From: an uncultured Oscillospiraceae bacterium
GTDB lineage: Bacteria; Bacillota; Clostridia; Oscillospirales; Oscillospiraceae
Assembly (NCBI GenBank): GCA_947626345.1
Contig: CANQSF010000020.1
Span: 1 to 46,265, forward strand
Direction: 5' to 3'
DNA length: 46,265 nucleotides
The translations under genes were made by a program, and so were the position numbers. Position 1 is the stretch's first letter. The number at the start of each line of letters is the position of its first letter. Shown here piece by piece: positions 8,000 through 13,763 of this stretch. The notes beneath the pieces are model-generated. The model searched no databases. It had not been told where the DNA came from and saw only the letters and a program-made list of their open reading frames with translations.

Positions 8000-8791
8000 A
8001 TGGCTGTATTGGACGTGACCGACATCCGCAAGCGCTTCGGCCAGACCGAGGTCCTCCGGGGCATCAGCTTCTCTCTGGAGAAGGGGCAGGTGCTGAGCGT
8101 TATCGGCTCCTCCGGATCCGGCAAGACCACCCTGCTGCGGTGTCTGAACTTTCTGGAGACGCCGGACGCCGGCGCCATCGCCGTGAACGGCGAGACCCTT
8201 TTCGACGCCGCCGCGCCCGCCGCCCTGAAGGAGGCGGAGATACGCCGCCGGCGGCTCCACTTTGGGCTGGTGTTCCAGTCCTTCAACCTGTTCCCCCAGT
8301 ATACCGCCCTGGAGAACGTGACCCTGGCCGGGAAGCTGCTGGCCAGACAGTCGCCGGACTTCCGGGACCGGAAAAAGGAGACTCTCTCCCGCATCGACGC
8401 CGAGGGCCGCGACCTGCTGACCCAGATGGGCCTGGCGGACCGGATGGGGAACTATCCCCACCAGCTGTCCGGCGGCCAGCAGCAGCGGGTGGCCATCGCC
8501 CGGGCCCTGGCCCTGAAGCCGGACATCCTCTGCTTCGACGAGCCCACCAGCGCCCTGGACCCGGAGCTGACCCGGGAGGTGCTGCGGGTGATCCGGTCCC
8601 TGGCGGAAAAACGCACCACCATGATCATCGTCACCCACGAGATGGACTTCGCCCGGGACGTGTCCAGCCGGGTGCTGTTCATGGACGGCGGCCAGGCGGT
8701 GGAGGAGGGCCCCCCCGAGCAGGTGCTGTCCGCCCCCGTCCAGGAGCGCACCCGCCGGTTCCTGGACAGTTATACTACCCGCCGCCCTTGA
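8000..8791 (+). CDS. amino-acid ABC transporter ATP-binding protein
   Basis: This is the cytoplasmic ATPase that powers the uptake system, 263 aa. Walker A GSSGSGKT is at 36-43, the Q-loop at FQSFNLFPQ, signature LSGGQ at 156-160, Walker B DILCFDE at 175-181, and the switch histidine in VTHEMDFA. The ATG at 8000 is chosen because GGGGAGGC lies eight bases upstream; the open frame extends left only because the GC-rich strand lacks stops. It follows the permease stop by 14 nt. The operon ends at the hairpin at 8821-8845. Confidence 0.95.
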   Translation: MAVLDVTDIRKRFGQTEVLRGISFSLEKGQVLSVIGSSGSGKTTLLRCLNFLETPDAGAIAVNGETLFDAAAPAALKEAEIRRRRLHFGLVFQSFNLFPQYTALENVTLAGKLLARQSPDFRDRKKETLSRIDAEGRDLLTQMGLADRMGNYPHQLSGGQQQRVAIARALALKPDILCFDEPTSALDPELTREVLRVIRSLAEKRTTMIIVTHEMDFARDVSSRVLFMDGGQAVEEGPPEQVLSAPVQERTRRFLDSYTTRRP

Positions 8792-8816
8792 TTTTCCCGT
8801 CGATATCGGGTAATAT
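8788..8816 (+). promoter_or_regulatory. promoter for the permuted receptor gene
   Basis: TTGATT (8788-8793), 17 nt, TAATAT (8811-8816). Predicted start of transcription is near 8823, inside the left arm of the following terminator hairpin. RNA from this promoter would therefore escape the full hairpin, while operon read-through RNA would form it. Confidence 0.55.
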
Positions 8817-8820
8817 AAAA

Positions 8821-8845
8821 ACCGCACGGATACCGTGCGGTTTTT
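8821..8845 (+). terminator. terminator of the amino-acid transporter operon
   Basis: Stem ACCGCACGG (8821-8829) / CCGTGCGGT (8833-8841), loop ATA, then a run of Ts. It lies 30 nt after the ATPase stop and 23 nt before the next start codon. Confidence 0.85.
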
Positions 8846-8867
8846 ATCACCTCCAAGGAGGATCGGC

Positions 8868-9653
8868 ATGAGATCATTCCGGGCCATGGTGTGCCTGTTT
8901 CTGTGTTTTGCGCTGCTGGCGCCCCTCGGCGGCTGCGACGACAGCGGCGGCTACCGGGTGGTGGACGACTACTCCGGCGAGACCAACTACTACATGGCCT
9001 TCCGCAAGGGGGACCGGCTGCGGGATTACGTGTCCGCGGCGCTGGAGGAGCTGGCCGCCGGCAGCACCCTGCGCATCCTGTCCGACAACTGGTTCGGCGA
9101 GGACCTGATCGCCGTCCGGGGCGAGGAGGACGCCGTCGCCGCCCTGGGGGAGGAGGTGCCCCACCGCACCGTCACCATCGGGGTGGACCTGACCAACATG
9201 CCCCTGAGCTACTTTGCCGACAACGGCTACCGGGGCTTCGACGTGGAGCTGATGGGCTATATCTGCGGCCAGCTGGGCTGGGATCTGGTGGTCTATCCCA
9301 TCGCCATCGCCGACGCCAAGATCGAGCTGAACGCCGGCAACATCGACGTGGCCATGTCCGTGCCGGAGTCCTCCATCGGCGATCTGGACGTCTCCCCCGC
9401 CTATCTGACCAGCCGGTACGTGCTGGTGGCCCGCTCTGGCAGCCACATCCGCCGCCGCTCCGGGCTGAAGGGCAAGACCCTGGGCGTCACGGTGGCCAAC
9501 GAGGACGTGCTGTACACCAACGAGAAATTCGTCCAGTCCCTGGGCTCGGTGATCTACCAGACCAACACGGAGAGCCTGTTCCAGGCCCTGATGAAGGGCG
9601 AGGTGGACGGCGTGCTGGCCTCCAGCCTGGTGGCCGCCTACTATATGCGCTGA
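8868..9653 (+). CDS. lipoprotein with circularly permuted family-3 solute-binding fold
   Basis: This is a 261-aa lipoprotein; the signal peptide ends in LGGC with Cys23. The start is the ATG at 8868, which has AAGGAGGATC upstream; the longer frame from 8835 begins inside a terminator. Segment order is reversed relative to family-3 binding proteins. Residues 30-77 (YYMAFRKGDRLRDYVSAALE ... DNWFGED) match the normal C-terminal end. After a linker (78-100), residues 101-261 match the normal beginning and middle: TVTIGVDLTNMPLSYF, GFDVELMGYICGQLGWDL, LKGKTLGVTV, and VDGVLASSLVAAYYM at the end. The frame is intact with its own signal, promoter and terminator, so this is not debris. It probably binds an amino acid, perhaps as an alternative receptor for the adjacent transporter. 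Confidence 0.85.
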   Translation: MRSFRAMVCLFLCFALLAPLGGCDDSGGYRVVDDYSGETNYYMAFRKGDRLRDYVSAALEELAAGSTLRILSDNWFGEDLIAVRGEEDAVAALGEEVPHRTVTIGVDLTNMPLSYFADNGYRGFDVELMGYICGQLGWDLVVYPIAIADAKIELNAGNIDVAMSVPESSIGDLDVSPAYLTSRYVLVARSGSHIRRRSGLKGKTLGVTVANEDVLYTNEKFVQSLGSVIYQTNTESLFQALMKGEVDGVLASSLVAAYYMR

Positions 9654-9664
9654 CGTGAGCGCGC

Positions 9665-9696
9665 AAAGCGCCCCTGCCGCTGGCAGGGGCGCTTTT
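9665..9696 (+). terminator. terminator between convergent genes
   Basis: 13-bp arms (9665-9677 and 9681-9693) with loop GCT and a T-run on the plus strand. It ends the permuted-receptor gene; the convergent DUF4097 gene stops at 9707. Confidence 0.9.
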
Positions 9697-9706
9697 TCTG
9701 TCCGTT

Positions 9707-11131
9707 TCAGTATTTGCTCAGGGACACGTCGCCGCTGATGCTGGTGAGGGTATACTGGGGCACGGGGGCGCCGGGGTCCGCGCCCTCTGCGCCGGACCAC
9801 TTTTTGAACGGCCGCAGGTCCACGCTGCCGCTGACGCTGGACACCTGCACCTGGAACGGGCCGCTGTCCGGGATGCGGGCGCTCACGTCGCCGCTCTTGG
9901 AGGAGAGCTCCATCCCCTGGGGCAGCGTTATGCTCTCCAGATCGATGTCGCCGCTGTAGGTGCTGGCCCGGATGCTTCCCACCGGACCGGACACCGAGAT
10001 GTCCCCGGAGGCGGTGAACGCCTCCGTCCGGCCCACGGGCCCTGTCAGGGCCACGTCCCCGCTGTAGGACTTCACCAGCAGCTCGTCCGCGCCGCCCGTC
10101 AGCGTCACGTCCCCGCTGGCGGACCGCAGCTCCGCCTTCCAGCAGCTCTGCAGCCGGCAGCTGATGTCCCCGTTGGCCGTCTCGATGCGGACCTGGTCCG
10201 CGCTCCCCTCCAGGGAGACGTCGCCGCTGATGGCCTTCAGCTCCGCCTGCTGGCAGCTTCTCACCCGGCAGTCGATGTCACCGACGGTGGTCTGGACGGT
10301 GAGCCGGTCCACCTCCAGCGCGCCGCCCATGTCCACGTCGCCGTTGCCGGTACACACGCGGATGCTCTCCCAGCGCCGGGCCGGGACGGTGAGGGAGACG
10401 TCCTGGGTGGACACGCCCCGGAAGGTGAAAAACTGGACGCTGGCGGTGGACCGGGGCCGGACGGTGAGCACGCCGTCCTCCGTCACGAACACGTCCATCC
10501 GGGACATGTTCCCCTTCAGCCGGACGAGGCTGTTCGGGTCCTCGTCCAGGAAAAGATCCACGTCGCCTCCCGCCGTCTCGATGTCCAGCCGGTAGACCCC
10601 CTGGGAGGGGACGGCCTGTTCCCCGCCGGCGCCGTCTGTTTCAAAATGGATCTCCGTCGCACCGCTCCGGTAGGTCCGGCCGTCGGAGAAGACCGCCTCG
10701 GACACGTTCCCGTCCCGGTCTATGTCTATGTGGGTCACGCTCTGGCCGTTCCAGCGCACGCCGCTCTGCTTCAGCTTCCGGATGGCGTCCCTGGCGGTCT
10801 TCACCGCTCCCTCCGCCACCTGCCGGCCCACCGTCCCCAGGGAGCGGACCAGCTCGTCCAGGTCCTCCTCCAGCCGGTCGGCGGAGGCAGCGCGGTCCTC
10901 CTCCGGCTCCAGGCTGTTGAGATAGGCCGTCAGCTCGTCCGCGTCGCCCAGCTGCTCCATAGCCCGGGCGTAGGCCTCCTCCTCCGGCGTGCCGGCGGCG
11001 ACCATGTCCCCATACCGCCCCGCCAGATTCTCCGCCAGCTCCTCGATCATCTCCGATTTGGCGTCGCTCTCCGCCGCCCCGGCCAGCCGGGCGGCGATGT
11101 CGTTCATGAACCTCTTCTTGACCTGCTCCAT
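9707..11131 (-). CDS. HAAS-domain / DUF4097 beta-helix protein
   Basis: 474 aa in two parts. Residues 1-75 resemble the HAAS (DUF1700) signalling domain: a helical MEQVKKRFMNDIAARLAG ... EEAYARAMEQLGDADELTAY. Residues about 130-474 are DUF4097-type beta strands with the repeating motif SGDVxL / SGDIxV / NGDIxC at roughly 20-residue spacing, predicted to form a right-handed beta-helix. No signal peptide or obvious membrane helix is present. It sits one base after the PadR stop, and its ribosome site (AAGGAGGGA) lies inside padR, so the pair is coupled. PadR-HAAS pairs are common Firmicute signalling modules; the biochemical role of the beta-helix is unknown. Confidence 0.85.
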   Translation of the reverse strand: MEQVKKRFMNDIAARLAGAAESDAKSEMIEELAENLAGRYGDMVAAGTPEEEAYARAMEQLGDADELTAYLNSLEPEEDRAASADRLEEDLDELVRSLGTVGRQVAEGAVKTARDAIRKLKQSGVRWNGQSVTHIDIDRDGNVSEAVFSDGRTYRSGATEIHFETDGAGGEQAVPSQGVYRLDIETAGGDVDLFLDEDPNSLVRLKGNMSRMDVFVTEDGVLTVRPRSTASVQFFTFRGVSTQDVSLTVPARRWESIRVCTGNGDVDMGGALEVDRLTVQTTVGDIDCRVRSCQQAELKAISGDVSLEGSADQVRIETANGDISCRLQSCWKAELRSASGDVTLTGGADELLVKSYSGDVALTGPVGRTEAFTASGDISVSGPVGSIRASTYSGDIDLESITLPQGMELSSKSGDVSARIPDSGPFQVQVSSVSGSVDLRPFKKWSGAEGADPGAPVPQYTLTSISGDVSLSKY

Positions 11132-11132
11132 C

Positions 11133-11471
11133 TCATCGTCCCTCCTTCGTATCGATCAGCGCGTCCAGCAGGCTCCGGGTCTGCTCCCACTCCCGCCGGT
11201 CCGCCGCCAGCTGCTCCCGCCCCGCCGGGGTGATGGCGTAATACCGCCGGCGGGCGCCGGGCCCGTCCTCACCCCAGTACGAGGTGATCATGCCGTTTTG
11301 CTCCAGGCGCTTGAAGGCGGTGTACAGCGTGGCCTCCTTGAAGCCGGCCGCGCCGCCGGTGCGCTGGGAAACGGCCTTGTTGATCTCGTAGCCATAGCTG
11401 TCCCCGCCGGCCAGCTGCGCCAGGATGATGGTCTCCGTGTGTCCCCGCAGGATGTCCGCGGACAGAGACAT
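11133..11471 (-). CDS. PadR-family transcriptional regulator
   Basis: This is a 112-aa winged-helix repressor. The core reads ILRGHTETIILAQLAGGDSY, then GYEINK, FKEATLYTAFKRLEQNGMI and the wing GARRRYYAITPAGREQL, all PadR hallmarks. The frame is open from 11492, but the ATG at 11471 is chosen because GAGGAGGG lies just upstream of it. It is the first gene of a two-gene unit with the HAAS/DUF4097 gene. The promoter lies inside an inverted repeat (11507-11546), so autorepression is likely. The inducing ligand is unknown. Confidence 0.92.
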   Translation of the reverse strand: MSLSADILRGHTETIILAQLAGGDSYGYEINKAVSQRTGGAAGFKEATLYTAFKRLEQNGMITSYWGEDGPGARRRYYAITPAGREQLAADRREWEQTRSLLDALIDTKEGR

Positions 11472-11506
11472 ATCGATCCCTCCTCTCGTCATAATACTTC
11501 ATCAGT

Positions 11507-11554
11507 CGAGGTATCTCATGTATATAAAATAACACGATATACCTCGCCTGTCAA
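11507..11554 (-). promoter_or_regulatory. padR promoter inside an inverted repeat (likely PadR operator)
   Basis: On the minus strand, TTGACA (11554-11549), 17 nt, TATTTT (11531-11526). CGAGGTAT/ATACCTCG arms (11539-11546 and 11507-11514) bracket the -10 box. A third half-site TATACCT lies just upstream of the -35. This geometry suits binding by PadR dimers and autorepression. Confidence 0.75.
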
Positions 11555-11564
11555 GGTATAAATG

Positions 11565-11599
11565 AAAAAAAAGATCCTCTCCCCGGGGCGGGGAGAGGA
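11565..11599 (-). terminator. terminator of the cytolysin cluster
   Basis: 10-bp stem 11575-11584/11590-11599 (TCCTCTCCCC/GGGGAGAGGA), followed on the minus strand by eight Ts. It ends the four-gene unit that begins at 16349. Confidence 0.9.
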
Positions 11600-11662
11600 C
11601 CCTCGCTGTCGATCTCGTCAACTGATCTGATGCTGTCGCCCGGCCCGCTCCGGCTCCGCATC

Positions 11663-12286
11663 TTATCTCCTGGGCTCCTTGGGCGGGGCGTCGATCTGGA
11701 ACTTCTGGTAGTTCTGGATGATCTGGTTGAGCAGCCCCACGATCCGCGTCTCCTCCTTGGATACAAAGGCGAAGGCGATCATCACGCCGATGGTGGAGAG
11801 CGTCTGCACAAAGACCGAGGTGATGTACAGCTGCAAAACGCTGTCCGGCACGTCCACGGGGATGGCCGTGACGGCGTCCAGCAGGATGAAGATCACCATG
11901 AACACATACTCCAGGATGAGCAGCACGGAGAACAGCCCCGCGAACTTCTTGCGCAGCTCCACCTTGTCCCGCTGCTGGTTCGCCAGGTGCCGCTGGGAGA
12001 CCGTGATGATGTGGTCCGCGACCATCTGGTATCCCCTGTTCGATTCAAACTCCGTCTGGATCCGGCTGCGGACGTCGGGGATATCCATTTTCTTGAGCGC
12101 GGAGAGGTCCAGCTGCTCCACGGGTATCTGAAAGACCGACCCGGTATTCACAGGCGCGGCCTTGGGCGGCGCATCCTTATCGGCGGCCGTCCCCTTCGCC
12201 TGGTCTGCCGGAGCTTCCTTCACGGTCTCAGGGGCCGGAGCATCGGCCGCAGGGGCCTTGTCTGTCGTTTTATCTTTCTCAGCCAT
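11663..12286 (-). CDS. two-helix membrane protein of the cytolysin cluster
   Basis: 207 aa, family not recognised. Residues 1-48 are Ala/Pro/Lys/Asp-rich and probably disordered. Residues 55-112 are amphipathic and charged, followed by two strongly hydrophobic helices at about 114-138 (FAGLFSVLLILEYVFMVIF) and 151-175 (LQLYITSVFVQTLSTIGVMI). A short charged tail ends the protein. It starts five bases after the ImmA-like stop and is last before the terminator. Two helices plus charged ends are compatible with a holin-like or anchor protein, but it is longer than typical holins. It could also be an immunity or scaffold protein. Function is unassigned; context ties it to the cytolysin. Confidence 0.7.
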   Translation of the reverse strand: MAEKDKTTDKAPAADAPAPETVKEAPADQAKGTAADKDAPPKAAPVNTGSVFQIPVEQLDLSALKKMDIPDVRSRIQTEFESNRGYQMVADHIITVSQRHLANQQRDKVELRKKFAGLFSVLLILEYVFMVIFILLDAVTAIPVDVPDSVLQLYITSVFVQTLSTIGVMIAFAFVSKEETRIVGLLNQIIQNYQKFQIDAPPKEPRR

Positions 12287-12291
12287 TTTCT

Positions 12292-12885
12292 CTACGCTCC
12301 GATCATCATTCTTGAGATCACGGCGTCCTCCGCCAGCCCAAAAAAGACAGCTGCCGAGCGGACGGAGCCCAGTTCACGCATCTTCTGGAAAAACTGTCCG
12401 GTGGGCATCAGCACCCGCAGGGCGAAGATGTTGCCCACCTGCTCCCGCAAAAGGTAGTAGTCGCTGTTCAGCTCCTCCTCGGTGATGCTTGAAAGATCAT
12501 AGTTGATACGGGTGCTCACATGGAAATTGCCCGGGTCCAGCTGGGCGTTCGGGGGAAGCGTCACCAGATGCCCGATCTGCTGCATCAGGGAAAAGCGCTG
12601 AAAAGCCGGGGGCATATCGCTGTTGAGGACGATCACGGCGGACTTGGGCCTGCCGTCAAAGTCGATCTGCATCATGGCGCCGCAGTCGCTCATCGCGATA
12701 CCGGGGGACCGGATATCAGCAAACGACGTGGTATAGAGCGCAACGACCGGGCAGTAGCTCCTGCGCACATAGTCCAAGATCAGGTTCGTGTCGATCATCC
12801 GGTCGTGCTCATATCGGATATTCTGAAGGATCTCGTCGGACCGGTCATAGGCGATCTTCAAATTCACATCACAGATAAAGCTCAT
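12292..12885 (-). CDS. ImmA/IrrE-like protein with degenerate metal site
   Basis: 197 aa. The layout follows ImmA/IrrE metallopeptidases: an N-terminal helical part, a beta hairpin with AVIVLNSDMPPAFQRFSLM, the helix that normally carries HExxH, then REQVGNIFALRVLMP and terminal helices like those of ImmA. Where HExxH is expected, residues 102-106 read QQIGH, so the first metal-binding His and the catalytic Glu are gone; only the second His remains. ImmA-type proteins cleave phage or ICE repressors, but this one should be catalytically dead and may act as a binding or sensing partner. It starts 16 nt after the muramidase stop in the same transcript. Confidence 0.7.
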   Translation of the reverse strand: MSFICDVNLKIAYDRSDEILQNIRYEHDRMIDTNLILDYVRRSYCPVVALYTTSFADIRSPGIAMSDCGAMMQIDFDGRPKSAVIVLNSDMPPAFQRFSLMQQIGHLVTLPPNAQLDPGNFHVSTRINYDLSSITEEELNSDYYLLREQVGNIFALRVLMPTGQFFQKMRELGSVRSAAVFFGLAEDAVISRMMIGA

Positions 12886-12901
12886 ACTCTCGGCTCCCCG
12901 T

Positions 12902-13696
12902 TCATATCTTCAGCTTTTGTCCCACAAGAATGAGGTTTGGATCCGCGATGCCGTTTCTCTCCGCCAGCGCCTGGACGGTGGTGTGGAAACGCGCCGCGAT
13001 GGCGCTGAGCGTGTCGCCCGGCTGCACCACATAGGTCTGCTCTGACGGGGCCGGCTGGGGCTCGGGCTGGGGCTGCGGTGCCGGCTGGGGCGGGGCATTC
13101 CCGCCGGTAAAGCCGGAATACAGATAGTCTGTGTCCACATTGCCGGAGATGCCGTCGATGCGGCCGGAGGCGCTGTTCTGCCACAGGTCATGCTGGCCCT
13201 TGTATAGGTCGGTCCCGGAGTGGACATGGGCGACCCATGTGTGATACCGGCCCTTGATCCTCCCCATGTCCAGGTAGCTGTTATACCAGAACCACAGGGC
13301 GTATACGCCCGCGGCAAAGCCGCCCTGCTGGATCCTGTCGCAGAAGCTGACGGCGATATGCGTCAGGGTATTGCGGCCCAGCGGTCCGATCTTCGGGTCC
13401 TCCATGTCCAGGAACACCGGCAATTCCAGCGTCCTGCCGGACAGGACCTGGAGCGTCCATTCCGCGCCCGCCGCGGCGGCATTGCCATCCACGCTGTAGC
13501 AGTAGACATAGACGCCGATGGGGATGCCCAGGCGTTTGCACTCTTCGTAGTTACGCTGGAACTTCGCGTCCAGATAATGGCTGCCGGGCTTGCCGATCCA
13601 CCCCAGGCGCAGGATCGCGAACCCGATATGGGGCTTTACTCTCTCCCAGGAAATGTTCCCCTGAAATTCGCTCACATCGATCCCGAACATATGCAT
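12902..13696 (-). CDS. GH25 muramidase with C-terminal LysM
   Basis: 264 aa from the ATG at 13696, chosen because AAGGAGGGAGA precedes it; the frame is open from 13720. The GH25 lysozyme domain covers residues 1-205: [12 protein letters not shown] at the N-terminus with catalytic-type Asp7, and FLDMEDP with Asp97 and Glu99. A Pro/Gln/Glu linker (205-222) leads to one LysM ([17 protein letters not shown] ... ILVGQKLKI), which binds peptidoglycan. There is no signal peptide, as in phage endolysins. It lies between the cytolysin gene and the ImmA-like gene, so it may open the wall for toxin release; that is inference. No phage structural genes are nearby. Confidence 0.9.
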   Translation of the reverse strand: MHMFGIDVSEFQGNISWERVKPHIGFAILRLGWIGKPGSHYLDAKFQRNYEECKRLGIPIGVYVYCYSVDGNAAAAGAEWTLQVLSGRTLELPVFLDMEDPKIGPLGRNTLTHIAVSFCDRIQQGGFAAGVYALWFWYNSYLDMGRIKGRYHTWVAHVHSGTDLYKGQHDLWQNSASGRIDGISGNVDTDYLYSGFTGGNAPPQPAPQPQPEPQPAPSEQTYVVQPGDTLSAIAARFHTTVQALAERNGIADPNLILVGQKLKI

Positions 13697-13763
13697 TCTC
13701 CCTCCTTGTCTCTCGTTCATCCGGCGGGGCGGACGGATGCCCGCCCCGCCGGGTCTTCTTGCT

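Noticed and set aside
8709..8718. C7 run in the ATPase gene as another phase-variation tract
   Set aside because: Only seven bases, in a normal Gly/Pro codon context of a complete frame.
8835..8867. Longer N-terminus for the permuted receptor
   Set aside because: It would begin inside a terminator stem, and the ribosome site and signal peptide belong to the ATG at 8868.
12902..13696. Prophage lysis cassette
   Set aside because: The muramidase looks endolysin-like, but no capsid, tail, terminase or portal gene is in the surrounding 12 kb; the neighbours are cytolysin and surface genes.
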